Source: Eledone cirrhosa (Eukaryota; Mollusca; Cephalopoda; Octopoda; Eledonidae). From it: a stretch of DNA of 64,000 nt. Position 1 is the first letter of the stretch; every line of letters starts with the position of its first letter. A model generated the notes under the pieces. It saw nothing but the letters and a program-made list of their open reading frames with translations, did no database searches and was not told the origin of the DNA. Made by a program: the position numbers and the translations under genes. Positions 1 to 11,280 of the stretch are shown in pieces. Location: assembly GCA_964016885.1 (NCBI GenBank), contig OZ024743.1:185362962-185426961 (forward strand), read 5' to 3'.

Positions 1-470
1 GTCTATTGTTGGTGGATTTACTGTATATACTCAAATACAAGGCGAGGAATATATGACAAAAAAAATCAATGGAGAAAAATCAAATCAGCTTATATTTAGG
101 GTCAATATTTTTACAATTTTCACTAACTTCAAATTCTATGTAAATAAGGTTTGGATTTTTGCCCATTTCTCAGACAATAAATAGTGGGGCGAGCTTAAAT
201 TTGTATTGGCTTATATTCGAGTATATACAATAGATTTAAATGTAGACAAACATAGTGTCTATTATTGGTGGACTCAGCTGTAAATGTAGACAAGTATAGT
301 GCCTATTTTCAGTGAACTTAGATCTAAATGTAGACAAACGTAGTCTGCAATGTTGATTGACTTAGATATAAATGTAGCATTGTGTCCATTGTTGGTGGAC
401 TTAGATGTAAATGTAGATAAATGTAGTGTCCATTATTGGTGGACTCAGATGTAAATGTAGACAGTACTCT
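1..470. repeat. 44-bp tandem satellite, about six units, interrupted by a MITE
   Basis: Units containing TGTAGACAAA...GTGTCTATT...TTGGTGGACT recur at 241, 285, 329, 373, 412 and 456, a spacing of 44 bases with one unit shortened to 39. The first 18 bases of the window are the beginning of a further unit, whose remainder resumes at 231 after an inserted element. The units are diverged from each other, so the array is old. It lies in or beyond SNX17 intron 2. No coding function is visible. Confidence 0.8.
21..230. mobile_element. TA-target MITE with ~24-bp terminal inverted repeats
   Basis: The ends are inverted copies: CTGTATATACTCAAATAC on the left and, read on the minus strand, TTGTATATACTCGAATAT on the right. 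Both sides carry TA (19-20 and 231-232), and removing one TA plus the element restores an uninterrupted satellite unit. This matches Tc1/mariner-type insertion of a 210-bp non-autonomous element. A partial copy in the opposite orientation lies near 13130-13210, sharing the block ATGGGCAAAAATCCAAACC. It has no coding capacity. Confidence 0.75.
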
Positions 471-584
471 CTAAACAGCTTGACAGTAGAATGAATAATT
501 TTCTCAACTAGAAAAGCAAAATCACTGAAAGTTATTGAGAGAATATGGAAGTTCCTTACAAATTTGGTTATGTTTAGTGTCCCC

Positions 585-710
585 CACTCCATAATCTGGT
601 GGGCTCTTGAAAGACTAAGGGGAGATGAGTGGCTTGTGAGGGTAGTTCAAGCTATGTACAAAGGAACAGTTATTAAAAAGTTTATTAAAATTAGTCACAG
701 TAAAGCATGC
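585..710 (+). mobile_element. Fragment of the RTE-like LINE reverse transcriptase
   Basis: The plus strand reads IWWALERL.GDEWLVR.VQAMYKGT, clearly the same stretch as residues 84-107 of the longer LINE at 20.2 kb (IWWALRKLGVDEWLVKAVQA). Only about 40 codons survive, with no flanking RT motifs. It is a dead fragment within the sorting nexin gene region. Confidence 0.7.
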
Positions 711-924
711 ATTGAAATAAATTGTGAAAAATAAACCAGATTCTGTGAAGTTTTCTAATACTACAAAGATCCTTGGCAAATATCTGATATAAAAGTATTA
801 TTCAAATATTTTAGATATAACAATCTACTGCACTATTAATTATTATATATTTTCTTTCTGAAATTGATTTCTTAATAAATGCTGCTTATATTAAACAATA
901 AAGAAAAACATTTGAAGAACTTAC

Positions 925-999
925 CTGTTCATGTAAATGATGTAACTGCCGGTATCGGACTGTACAGTGGAAAGCTCCATTAATGTGTATGTTAAATGC
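925..999 (-). CDS. SNX17: SNX17 coding exon 2 (PX domain)
   Basis: On the minus strand, a splice acceptor (CCTATTTCAG) precedes 75 bases coding AFNIHINGAFHC followed by TVRYRQLHHLHEQ, and the exon ends at a strong donor (CAG|GTAAGTTC). This matches the SNX17 PX-domain segment AYNIHVNGVLHC..VRYSQL..LHEQ. The exon is phase 0 at both ends and joins exon 1 (16948-17013) so that Arg36 and Tyr37 keep the residue numbers I recall for human SNX17, where Arg36 contacts phosphatidylinositol 3-phosphate. Exon 3 (expected to begin L/K-R-K-E-Y/F-G) is not found at 1-924, so it lies beyond the left edge and intron 2 exceeds 900 bp. SNX31 shares this PX start and is the main alternative; an invertebrate gene is more probably SNX17. 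Confidence 0.9.
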
Positions 1000-1149
1000 C
1001 TGAAATAGGTAATAAGTTGTATATTATTACTCAAACTAGCACATAACTTGTTTATGAATGGAACAAAGAATATTTTCATCAAATTTTTCTTCAGAAATAT
1101 ATAAAAGAATAATATTTCAGGATTATATACACACATATCATCATCATCA

Positions 1150-2035
1150 TCATCACCAGGTGGTGTGTTCTTGATCAGGAAAGCTTGGATTATGTGGGTG
1201 AAGTTGCCAATTCTTCGTTGCCTACATGTCCAGCTGCTTTCAATACACAGCATCATGAAGGCGATGTATAACCTCCAGGTAGTATTCCTTATTGATTGTT
1301 TGGCCTTGTGTCGCATATTCATGATGCACAATACCATGGGTGTCAAAGAAATAGGTCAACATCACCCTAACTTTGTTGCGAACTTGTCATGCTTTTTGGG
1401 GCGTTGGTGATGAAGGATGCTTTCATTGGGAGAACTGGAATTGGTTTCCAGGTCGTAACCATAAACCCATGTTTCATCATCGGTGATGATGGTCTTCATG
1501 GTCTGGGTCGTGGTTTGCACAGTCCATCATGTCATGAGCGATTTCCATGTAGAGTTGCTTCTGTTGCTCCGCCAGCACCTTGGGGACGAATTTCACCAAC
1601 ACTCTCCACATGCACAAATCCTCCATTAAAATTGAATACACTGATCCTGTGCTTATTCCCACTTCATGAGCAATTTCCTGGATTGTTACACTGGTCTTCC
1701 ATGGCTATTTGCCAAACCTTCTTAATTGGCTCCTCGTTTCTGCTTGTGGATGGCCTGCCTGAATGTGCCTTGCTCTCCACCGAGGAGCGGCCATGTTTGA
1801 AGTGGTTGTACCACTCCTTGATCTGAGTTTTACCCATGGCAACATCGATAAAGGCCAGTTGAATTTTCTGGATGGTTTGAGCTTGAGTATCACCAAGCTT
1901 TTGGCATCTTGATGCGCTCGGTCATCTTGCGTGAAAATGAAAATCTGACAAGCACATACTACACGTCTGTACTCTAGGTTTAACAGCTGGAAACTGACGC
2001 AGCCTACTAGCGTGAAAATGTTCACGCATGCACAG
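1150..2035 (-). pseudogene. mariner transposase relic
   Basis: Minus-strand pieces in shifting frames read IKEWYNHFKHG, AHSGRPSTSRNEE, then EIAHEVGISTGSVYSIL, VLVKFVPKVLAEQQKQ, DDETWVYGYD, and finally VMLTYFFDTHGIVHHEY..QGQTINKEYYLEV. This is the order of a mariner-type transposase: N-terminal helix-turn-helix, GRPSTS linker, a catalytic DE within the DETWVYGYD block, and the FFD..GIVHHE region. Several frameshifts separate the pieces, and the HxDNAPAH block is missing: the sequence breaks down near 1190 and runs into an ATC microsatellite at 1138. It cannot be active. It sits in SNX17 intron 1. Confidence 0.85.
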
Positions 2036-2135
2036 GAATGGTGGCATCATATCTCACCCAAAGGATTTTTCTCATTAGTTTTGGCGGGAACAAATAATGT
2101 TGGATACTTTTTGAATACACCTACACACACACATA

Positions 2136-2212
2136 TATATTGGGTTGTCAAATATGAAATTTGTAGAAATTTGTTTTTTTCCTACAAATTTCATACTTGA
2201 CGACCCAATATA
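2136..2212. mobile_element. Short hairpin made of two mariner-like terminal repeats
   Basis: The 31-base arm 2136-2166 (TATATTGGGTTGTCAAATATG...) is the near-perfect inverse of 2182-2212, leaving a 15-base loop. The ends resemble mariner terminal inverted repeats and the unit lies just upstream of the mariner relic, on its 5' side. It may be the element's own end joined to a second end, or a minimal MITE. Confidence 0.6.
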
Positions 2213-2454
2213 TCTTGTACACTGATTACTGCATTCTAGTCTCCATTTTAGAGTCAGTGCTATCTTTACAGTTGATGATGTAGAATATTGCCAATGTTTA
2301 TTACAGGCACTTGTATAACACTTGGTTGTATAGTGAGAAAATTGAATAATAAGCTCTTAGGATACAAAGTTATCATTCAATTTTCTAATGTTTTTTTTTA
2401 TTTGGTTTTATGAACTTCATTCATAAATTTTAAGTTGTTTTACTTTGGAATTAG

Positions 2455-2960
2455 AGAGACAATGATTAGTGGTTAGCAGTCACTGGTTAGTGGGGGCCTG
2501 ACTGACCTCTTCCTCTTTGCATCGGTTTCCACTGAGACTTCTGGCACCTTCAGTCCCCGCACTGCTAATTTCTCACATAAAGTCGAAAAGATGGTGGCCT
2601 GCCAGCTTGAGGAGGGAGCCCTGTGAAGTGGGGTGGCTGTTGCAACATGTGTCTCCGGCCATTCCCCACAGTAATGCTTTTGGCGTTTTGTCCACAGGGC
2701 ACAGCTGAGGCACCACTCAGACTGGTATGTAGTGACTGTTCCTCCCCCTTCTCCTTTTTTTTTCATTGCTTGATCCTTCTTTCTTTTTCTTCTTTTCATT
2801 TTCTTTTCTCTTCTTCCTTTTCTGTTCCCTTTAGTAGTGTGTTTTGGTGTTTTAGGTACTGCTCAATTATTTTTATATAATGTCAATGGTCTCTCATAAC
2901 ATTGTGATATTTGTTATATTGAATAAATTGTATACAGTGGTTAGAAGTCAGTGGTTCAGT
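2455..2960 (+). repeat. Dispersed repeat with a T-rich 3' end, related to 57885-58060
   Basis: The stretch 2765-2955 shares a long matching block with 57885-58060, including TTGATCCTTCTTTC, GTAGTGTGTTTT, TACTGCTCAATTATTTTTAT, ATAATGTCAATG and ATTGAATAAATTG. The shared 3' end suggests a retroelement tail. The upstream part (2455-2760) has open reading frames in both strands but no recognisable domain. A specific family cannot be assigned. Confidence 0.5.
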
Positions 2961-3044
2961 TACTCCTCCCTTTACTCACACACACTTTTTAAAACAACCT
3001 ATCCCAAACATATAAGTAATAGGTGAATCTGTAAGTACTAACAA

Positions 3045-3222
3045 AGAAGCCACAGCTGCTTTTCCGGCTTTAGTGAAAAATATTGAAGGTGAATACACAA
3101 CAGAGCATATTCTAAATGTAGATGAGATAGGTATGTTTGGGAAATATATGTCAAAACAAATTTATATTTGTAAAGAAGAAACAACTGCACAACAGTTCAA
3201 GGCTGCTCTAAACCTCAAATAA
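3045..3222 (+). pseudogene. Tigger/pogo (jerky-type) transposase fragment
   Basis: The plus strand is open from about 3045 to a stop at 3220-3222 and reads AAFPALVKNIEGEY, ILNVDEIGMFGKYMSK, then IYICKEETTAQQFKAA. This is the start of the DDE domain of Tigger/jerky transposases, in which NxDETGLFWK holds the first catalytic Asp. Here the first Asp is present (NVDE) but FW is FG. Only about 58 codons remain. Confidence 0.75.
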
Positions 3223-4140
3223 AAAGCCGGGAACCACCAGAAGTGTGTTCTAAGATTGGTTTACTTTTGTGTTTCTCTTCAGCTGCCAAAGAGTATTGTC
3301 AGATTCCAATCCAATCTTGAGCCTTCTCACTCCTGTTGGAGGAACCCTTCCCTGGTTGATCTCCATCACTTTCTGTTTAGTTTTGGTCATGTCAGGGGTG
3401 TAGTCATACTCACCACACTTGGCCAATTACGGGTTGGTGAGGCTATTTAATCCATAGTTGGGGTGGATGGCTGTTGACTCTGTGGAGTTCATCTGTTCTT
3501 TTAACAGCTCTTATTTTTGTGCTACTGTGATACCCCTCTCCCTCACAAACTGGTGGGGGGAGCCAGTTTAGTTGCTGACCACTCAACCATGAAATAGGTT
3601 GTACTGGATTACATGGTACCAGTAGTAGGCAGAAGCCTGGCTTAACCTAAACTGTCAGATTAAGAATCTTGATTATATAAAGCCTTGCTTCTTGTGGGCC
3701 ATGCTCAAGATCAACCTAACCTGGATGACTGATAGATAACTTTCAAGTAGTATTTCTGAATCCAAACACAAGCAGCTTCATTCAACCTATGGACCAGGGG
3801 TTACTCCTATAGTCAAAATCTACTTATACAACACACCTACAAAGCAATTAAGTTTTTAGGTCGTGAAACTAAACTTACTGTAAAGTAATTTTGGTATGGT
3901 TATCATACCACAAATATTATTGAGAATTTGACAGAGGTACAGTGAGAAGTAAAATCAATCTGAATTTATCCAGATCGCATTGCAGACCGTGGGTTTTGTT
4001 CATTAGAAAAGTGTAATTATTTTATTAGTTTTTAATTAACCTTTCACCTTTCTTAAATGTTTGTATAACACGTTTCAATATTCAATATTAGAAATGTTTT
4101 TATTTAGAAGTTTGGTAACGTTTTTGTTGATTTACAAATA
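3223..4140. other. No identifiable gene
   Basis: Low-complexity-free intronic sequence of SNX17 intron 1. A 64-codon open frame at 3256-3450 has no recognisable motif. The segment around 3290-3720 has the base composition of an old retroelement but I could not match it to another part of the window. Confidence 0.5.
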
Positions 4141-4154
4141 TACCATAGGGATGT

Positions 4155-4432
4155 AGTTAGTTAATGTCTGTTCTCAGCCAAAAGCTCATCAGGCCAGTGC
4201 TTATCCCCAGTTTCCTTGGTTTTAAACTACTGAGAGTACAAGAATCTCACTGGACAGGACACTGGTCTATCACAGGATTAACTCTCTAGCTACTGCTGGT
4301 ATTCATTTTCAGCTGAGTGTACTGGAGTAACATGAAATAAAATATTTTGCCCAAGGACACAATGCAGCAGCCTGTCCAGGAATCAAACTGACACCATTAT
4401 GATCATAAGTCCAACACCCTAACCATTAGGAA
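4155..4432 (-). mobile_element. tRNA-derived SINE, family B
   Basis: On the minus strand the unit begins with a tRNA-like head (TAGGGTGTTGGACTTATGATCATAATGG..) and continues with the body block CATGTTACTCCAGTACACTCAGCTG and ...GACCAGTGTCCTGTCCAGTGAGATT. The same body occurs at 13918-14212 (plus), 22606-22785 (minus), 32876-33145 (plus) and 56510-56685 (minus), so this is a dispersed family. The polymerase III box B is degraded here. It is not a functional tRNA gene. Confidence 0.75.
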
Positions 4433-4923
4433 TGTAACACTTGTTTATACCATTGAGCTTATGGTAAAATTGGTATCACTTTACATTGTCTTACTTAGTC
4501 ACAGTTACTATGAACCTATCAATAACATTAAATGAGGGCTGACAGTAATTAGCTAGAAAAAAACAAAGAAATAAATTTCCCCAATGGAATTCAAAGTTTA
4601 ATGCAAGTAAGTTAAGACTGGTTCAAGTAATGTTTAATCTAGTGAGTATCATTAACATAAGATAACATTTCTAGACTAGAGATAAATTATAACATAATGA
4701 CACTTATGTGTTATTTTATTAAACATAGTAAAACCTTTTATATACACAAATACATACACTTACAGATAAAAGAGAGAAAACAGAAAACATGATAATCAAA
4801 ATAATAATTATACTAGCTTATAAAATATATTAAATTGGAAAGTAACAGTTTCTAACTAAAATAGTTTGATGAAATAGTTGCTTATTAAGGTAGTGACCAG
4901 TAAAAATCAGAGGTTCAGTGGGA

Positions 4924-5240
4924 TATCATCATCATTGTTTCTACCCCCACATTTCCATGCTAGTATGGATTTGGACAGGATGTTTGGGGACAATGTTTTA
5001 TAGTCAGATGCCATTTCTAATGCCAACCCTTTCAGTAAACTCTTATGGCAGACAGAGAAATGGTGTACCTATTCTAAAAACTGGAATACATACAGATCCA
5101 GAACATGACTGGTATTTATTTTATCATACCCAGACAAAATAAACTTAAGTGGAATTTGAACTCAGAACATAGCGGGACAAACCATGGAAAGGCTTAGCAG
5201 TTAAGAAACTGGGCTCACAAACAGTACTTGCCAGTTAATT
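4924..5240 (-). mobile_element. RTE-like LINE 3' tail followed by a family A SINE fragment
   Basis: Bases 4924-5035 match the inverse of the LINE 3' tail at 21.9 kb (ATCATCATCATTG, CCATGCTAGTATGG, ATGCC.TTTCTAATGCCAACC). Bases 5101-5205 are the inverse of the family A SINE body (TTTATTTTATC, GGAATTTGAACTCAGAAC). Both are short, diverged fragments. Confidence 0.65.
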
Positions 5241-6290
5241 TTGTAAGCAGGCTGTTCTATTGATTAAATCAACAGGAGCCAGAAATGCCAGAAATGATGA
5301 ATGACTGACGACACTTATTTCTAATACAGTAAAATACGGATTTCTTAAATTGGTTCAAGACTAATAATTCACCTTCAGTATCATTTAAAAAAAATCTATA
5401 CTTAATTTGATACTTTTTTAAAACTTACACATGTTATTGAAAGAGACCAAATGAAGCCTGCATAATTTCAACTCAAAATGTAGAATGATAAAACTTAATA
5501 TTGTAAAATGTTTAATCCAAAATTAATGCTGTTGCCACTGTTTAATATCTAATAAAATAGTGTATTCTTAAGGATTAATTAAACACATCTAGGGTAACAT
5601 TCAAACAACTTTATTACCATTATCTTTAACATTTAATATCCTATTTGCAATGCTGTAGCCCTCTAAAAAAATACTATTTTCTATGCCTTCCACAATGATT
5701 CAAGCAAACAACAACACCCTCTTATCGAATAAGATAATAAAAATGTTAAAGAAGATTTTAATATAAAAAAACAAAACAACAGGAGCATGCCAAAAGAAAA
5801 TATTTTCAAATTTTGCAGGGGACAAGGCAACCCTTCTAGTGCAGGTTCCATGATAAAATGTATACTCTGTGAAGTGGTTGGTGTTGATGCCAAGAAAACA
5901 TGCTAACTCAAGCCTTGTGAGTGAATTTTGTCAAAGGAAAACTGCATGGAAGACCATCATTTTATACTACTGGGTATCTTTAGCAGATACCCAATGCTCA
6001 AACCCAATGTTGCAACATTCAGAACAAGCCTCCAGTATGGGAAAAACTCAGTACCCTAATGCTCAGCTTCCTACTTCAGCAACACATAAGTCTTCCTCTT
6101 CCTCCCATCTTAGAGATCTTACGATATGTTGCTTCCTACTTTAACAACCTATAAGTCTTCCTCATGTCCAATATTCTCAGAGACCTTACAACATTCATGG
6201 ACATGGCCCTTCATCATGAAACTAAGCCATAGAAGTTTTCTTTTTTTAAAGAAATAGATGAGTAAATAGCTGTATAATATAGATTTAGAT
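5241..6290. other. No identifiable gene
   Basis: AT-rich intronic sequence. The open frames at 5681-5893 and 5869-6144 overlap on opposite strands and show no domain. A short direct repeat (CCTACTTCAGCAACACATAAGTCTTCCTC and its variant) occurs around 6068 and 6131. Confidence 0.5.
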
Positions 6291-7634
6291 CACAGGTTCT
6301 CAACCCATTTAGGCCAAACGCCCCTTTTTGTCCCTTGAAATCACGACCCCCCCCCCTCCCCACCTTATTTTTCCATTTTTCAATATACTACTGATTTTGA
6401 TATCAGTAGATTACTAAAAAATTGATTAACAATATTCAGGCAGCTGAGAGTATAAATACATTCCTTGAAAGGAAATATATACATTTAAAAAAAAAGAACA
6501 TAAATGTTCTTTTTTATGAATAAGGACCAGTTGAATTTGTAATATTCCCACCAGGCGATACCAGCTATTTTGAACATTTATACAAGAGCAACTCTGTCTA
6601 TCCCAAGAGTGCTCTTATCTCGAAGAAAGTGGCAATTATATCATTTCAAAGCTTTCCAATTTTCCCTTTAATGAAACGGACAGAATAAATGTTGATATCA
6701 AATTTGATGTCCCCCTGCTTTGTGAGCTTAGAGACCACGGAAGAGGGTTTTCATGACCACGCGGGAGGGTATATTTATTAATAAATGGTAAAATATATAC
6801 AACAAATGAGTAATTGAATTGTAGTAGATGGTTTCCAGTCCAGTCAGACTGCAACTACAAATAAAAAAAATTGTTAGTTTGCTTTGTAACAATAGCATAT
6901 CCAAGTTTTCGTATAAATCAACTTACTTTAACTTTGACTCATTTCAATTGGACCCTTGAGCTTCATGGAGTCTAGCTAACTCTTTGACGTGAGGGTGAAT
7001 TTTCCTAATATGTAGCCAGAGATCTCCACGTGTAATTACATTGTAGCGGTTGCGAGCCTTACTGTGTAGTCTGGAAACAACACCAAACCTCCTCTCGGCT
7101 AAGTATGAGCTTGGAAAAGGCTCTTAGCCTCTGCATTTAGGTGTGGAAATCAACCCTGAATTTCCTCTTGCATCCCAAAAAGGGGTTCACCTATTTTGGG
7201 AAATCTAATTTTGATCATGTCATCTGCTTGAAGTTCAATGAATTCTTCCTGAAATTTAACGTCCAAATCGTCGACGTTAGCTATGAAAGCATCTGCTATC
7301 CACATTGGGATGTCCATCGGCAAAAGGTCGACAAACCGTTTTCTCATGTTGTCTTGTAGCGCACGGAGATGAGTGGTATAAATTTGGAGTTGGTGATCGT
7401 TTACAATGTTTTGAACATTGGCAACACTAGGAAAATTATAGAATTCCTGTCAACAAAGATTCCTTTCGATGACATTCAATTTGGCCAGGAATGTTTTCAC
7501 AGCATTCCTTGCTTTAAGCAATTCTTCCCCTGCAAAGCCAAAATGACGCTATTGCATTTGTCAAAGATGTTGGTGAGGTAGGCGCAGTCTTCCCTCACAT
7601 CAAGGGTTTTCTTGTACAGTTCTGTGTTGCGTCC

Positions 7635-7900
7635 TCACAGAAACTCAATGATAGAGTCGAACAGTTCAAAGAAGTGAGTAAGGCACTTGCCCAGTGAAAG
7701 CCACCTCACTTCAGTATGAAGGAGCAACTTGATGAATTCTTCGTCATTATCTTGGCACAGTTGCTGGAAAATTCGTTCATTGAGGGAATGCCATTTGATA
7801 AAATTGATGACATCAATGGCCACCTGCAAGGACTTGCTCAGAGGCTTGCTGAATTTCTTCGCAGCCAAGGTTGTCGATGAATGACACAATGAACAGTAAA
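7635..7900 (-). pseudogene. hAT transposase remnant (ZBED5/FAM200-like)
   Basis: The minus strand reads KPLSKSLQVAIDVINFIKWHSLN followed by ERIFQQLCQDNDEEFIKLLLHTEVRWLSLGK and LTHFFELFDSIIEFL. HTEVRWLS.G..L is the signature block of the hAT family represented in vertebrates by ZBED5, SCAND3 and FAM200. Another remnant further along, at 7150-7347, reads FVDLLPMDIPMWIADAF followed by ADDMIKIRFPK. Stops and frameshifts lie between them. It is part of the 6291-8830 element. Confidence 0.85.
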
Positions 7901-7984
7901 TACAGATAGATTTTCTCTCTTCAGAAGAGTGACGAAGCTCTTATGTTGGCCGACCATTGCTCCTGCGTCGTCCGTAGCACATGA

Positions 7985-8375
7985 AACAATGTGTGTTGTA
8001 TGTGGTCCTAGATGTATGTATTACCTGCCTGTGTGTTGTATGTAGTCCTAGATGTATGTATTACATGTGGTCCCAGCTGTATGTATTACCTGCTTGTGTG
8101 TTGTATGTGGTCCTAGATGTATGTATTACCCGATTGTGTTGTATGTGGTCCTAGATGTATGTATTACCTGATTGTGTTGTATGTGGTCCTAGATGTTTGT
8201 ATTACCTGATTATGTGTTGTAAGTGGTCCTAGATGTTTGTATTACCTGCTTATGTGTTGTATGTGGTCCTCGATGTATGTATTACCTGCTTATGTGTTGT
8301 ATGTGGTCTTAGATGCATGTATTACCTGCTTATGTGTTGTATGTGGTCCTAGATGTGTGTGCTACCTGCTTCTGT
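7985..8375. repeat. Minisatellite of ~40-bp units inside the hAT element
   Basis: About ten units of TGTGTTGTATGTGGTCCTAG followed by ATGTATGTATTACCTGCTTA, some slightly shortened. The unit has no open frame conserved across copies. Its position shows expansion within, and therefore after, the transposon insertion. Confidence 0.85.
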
Positions 8376-9501
8376 GTTTTCTTTCTTTTTTTTATTTGTA
8401 ATATTATTTATACAATAGGGAATAAAATAGATCTACATAGTGTTAACTCGTTACGGTTGAGTCAATAATTTCAGACATGAAATGCATTGTTATCGGTGAA
8501 GGAAAGATAAGATTCTAACTGGCTGCACTCAAAGTGTCCTTTGACCCAGATGACTGTGGGTTTTTTCATTTTTAGGATCTCAACTACCGGTTAATGTCTA
8601 GACACGCCTGCACACCTGCAGCCAGACTATAGTTATGCAGTCTGCAAGCTCATTCAAATGCATTCACACTGGCTGTCTCAAAGACATACAAATATGGCTT
8701 ATAAAACTTACCAAAGTAAAGAGTCTTCCAGCGCCCCCTAGCCCCCCTAACGCGACCTTGCTCCCAAACGCCCCCCTGGAGTTCCGAAACGCCCCCTGGG
8801 GGTGCATATGCCCCCTGTTGAGAACATTTGATTTAGATTAAGCCAATTGTAGAAAAATGTATAGTCAACGAAATTAGCCCCAGAAAACAACTGCTTCTTT
8901 TTATATCACCCCAGAATAGAAATAAAACTAATCCCAGCATTATTCAAATACAGCCTAGTGGGATAAAATTCAACTATAGGTATTTTGGCAACACTTTAGT
9001 CACAACTACAGAGGCCACTCTCACTGGTTATGTAATATTGATTTTGTACAGAGAACAAGACTCAGATTTATAAGGGAGAAAATAAGGTGATGTGATGGTC
9101 ATACTTTCTCAAGAAAATAAGATGTGTAAATTGTATAAAATTGCTTCAGACAGGAATTAAAACCAGGTTGCACACTAAGCTCTTTAAGAAACAAGGTCGA
9201 TGCCCTTGACATCAGCAAATTATTTGACCTTATCTAGTGTGAGAATCTTCTATAACTCAGACATTAAAGGCAGACATTAAAAGATCAACCATAGATTTTT
9301 CTATTAACTAGTTATGACATAGGACTGTCATCATGTCAAACTTTTCCTTTCTTGAACATGCAGTAACTTTTAAATCTGTATAATCCACTTAATAAAAAAC
9401 TGTATTTTTCACAAGCTTTCTTTACATATGAGGCAAACCTACACTAATTTCTTAGCTCTACTTCTAAAATCATTTCATTGTATCCTTAGCTTTGAGTTTC
9501 A

Positions 9502-9745
9502 CCTTTTTGATACCACCTGAAACAACCTCTGGTGTTTTAATATATAGCTGTTCATTTTAAAGTGTTTTTATCTAAAAACCTTCCATCATAATTTTATGTA
9601 AGAATATTTTTTAAAATGGGGTCCCACCAGCTTAATAATGAGAAGGTTACTTATATCACTAAATCCATTCAAATTTTTAATTATTTTCAAAATCATTTGA
9701 AAATCATAAGCAGTGTCTTTCATTATATGTATGGTAATGAAAGGG
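9502..9745. mobile_element. Non-autonomous TTAA-type MITE (piggyBac-like)
   Basis: Closely similar to 19280-19524: shared internal blocks include TTTTATCTAAAAA, AATTTTATGTRAGAAT, CACCAGCTTAATAATGA, TTGAAAATCATA and CAGTGTCTTTCATT. The right end is AAAGGG followed by TTAA (9746-9749). The left TTAA is lost in this copy. No coding potential. Confidence 0.65.
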
Positions 9746-9769
9746 TTAAGATAACATAGCCATGAATCA

Positions 9770-10800
9770 TCTACAGACCAATACATTTTCTGTTGATGGG
9801 CTGTCAGAATAAAAAGGTACATCAGCAGCATTATCTGCATACTGCAACTCATAAATAACTATGGTCAAAGTTTTGGCGCAGACAGAAAGCCTAAGGAGAT
9901 TGAATATATTTCCATCTAAGCAATATCTCACACATATTCGAGCTTTCACATCCATATAATACCTTGAGAGGAATGTTACAATGACAAGATATGTGTTAAA
10001 AAGAACAGAAGCAAGAACATATCCATGTTGAACACCAACTCTGACCTCAAAGAGCAGAGATGATTCACCACCCACATAAACAATGGCAAAACTAATCTTG
10101 TTTTAGTGCTCCTGGCCTTTTCCAAGAGTTGCTTAACTCCAAAAATCATGTTGGCTGAGCCATGCAGAGGCTAGAAGCTGGCTGGAGGTTCAGGAAACAT
10201 TCTTGAAGCTATTCTGTAGGAGTGCATAGAGGATGCAAGTAAGGATTTTTCCAATAACATCAAAAAGGGGTATGCTATGGTTGTGGTTGCAATCAGAATG
10301 ATTATGCTTTTTTTTGTAAATGGCTATGATGGTGGCATGTTTCGGAGAAATAGGTATTTTGCTAACCATCCTGCAAAGTGAGAAGAAATCAAATAGTTTC
10401 TCCTTCAGGTGAGCACCACAATACTTGTAAATCATGACAGAAATAGTATCCTTGCATGGTTACTTTTTGCTGTTTAATGCAATTATTGCAATAGTAATTT
10501 CATGATCTGGTGGGCATTTATCAAATTCCAGCTCCAAAGGAAGTATTGTGAGTTTGTCCTGTGCAAATGAGTCAGTTGGATTTATGCATTCAGAAGTTCT
10601 CAAAACAGATCTGGCCAAAATATCTAGTCTGTGTGTTTTGTCTTTTCTCTCAGCTATGTGTAAAGGAGCAACTGTCTTTTGTAGCAGGGCCAAATGTACT
10701 CTTAATTGCATTATAAAGCTATCAAAAACCAAATTTAAGGCTGTACTTCTCTTGTTTATTTTGGGAGCATCATCTCACATGACACAATGTTGACTGAGGA
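9770..10800 (-). pseudogene. Non-LTR retrotransposon reverse transcriptase relic
   Basis: Minus-strand frames give, in order, KTHRLDILARSVLRTSECINPTDS..., SLCRMVSKIPISPKHATIIAIYKKK, HNHSIPLFDVIGKILTCILYALLQ, then VRVGVQHGYVLASVLFNTYLV and FNLLRLSVCAKT followed by ELQYADNAADV. These correspond to the region before the RT, the SLxxVxGKxL..IL motif, the GVxQGxVLxP motif (here GVQHGYVLAS) and the YADD catalytic box degraded to YADN. The gaps between frames contain stops, so it is dead. It could belong to a CR1- or RTE-related clade; I cannot decide. Confidence 0.75.
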
Positions 10801-10879
10801 GCTTAATAACTGAATGAAACAGGACTCTTCTGCATTTGAACACTGTACCTTTTGCATTTATATGAAGGTCACTGCTTAC

Positions 10880-11280
10880 CACTCTGTCAGCGTCTCAATC
10901 CTATTGTATGGATGTAAAGTATGGAGACTCTATATGAAACAAACCAGAACATTGGAAGCCTTAAACAGTCACTGTCCATGAACTCATTCTCCACTTGACC
11001 AGATACATAATTCATATGAATGACTCCTGATTGTCAAGGACAGTGCATTATAGCAAGGTAACAAAACTCTGTCAATGCAGTGATACTAGGAAGTGTTGGA
11101 AAAACCAACTGAAGCACATCCTCACAGCTTGTGCAATTCTTGCTAAATATCTTGAAGGAATGGCTATAGATCTGAACGTGTGGTAAAGAGTTTACTATGA
11201 TGGTGTCCAACAGTTTGAAGCCAAATCCACCAGTTAACAGGATGATCAAAGGGCAGCCCATCAACATTGCCAAATTCTAT
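10880..11280 (+). pseudogene. C-terminal piece of a LINE, opposite orientation to its neighbour
   Basis: The plus strand reads SILLYGCKVWRLYMKQTRTLEALNSHC, the block that follows the RT in many non-LTR elements (LLYGCETWTLYRKQ...LEAFHQRC). It then degrades with stops. It lies head-on to the minus-strand relic at 9770-10800, so the two pieces are separate insertions or an inverted copy of one element. Confidence 0.65.

Larger units (their letters stand above)
6291..8830 (-). mobile_element. hAT-superfamily DNA transposon, 2.54 kb, with 8-bp target duplication
   Basis: The left end CACAGGTTCTCAACC and the right end, read on the minus strand, CAAATGTTCTCAACA form the short terminal inverted repeats expected of hAT elements. 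The element is flanked by the exact 8-base duplication ATTTAGAT (6283-6290 and 8831-8838). Internal minus-strand remnants encode a ZBED5/SCAND3-like transposase. The ends carry C-rich subterminal stretches (AACGCCCC) on both sides. A 40-bp minisatellite (about 7985-8375) has expanded inside it. The transposase is broken into several frames, so the copy is inactive. Confidence 0.85.

Noticed and set aside
2473..2880. Overlapping frames on both strands
   Set aside because: They fall in a dispersed repeat with a second copy at 57.9 kb and show no conserved protein.
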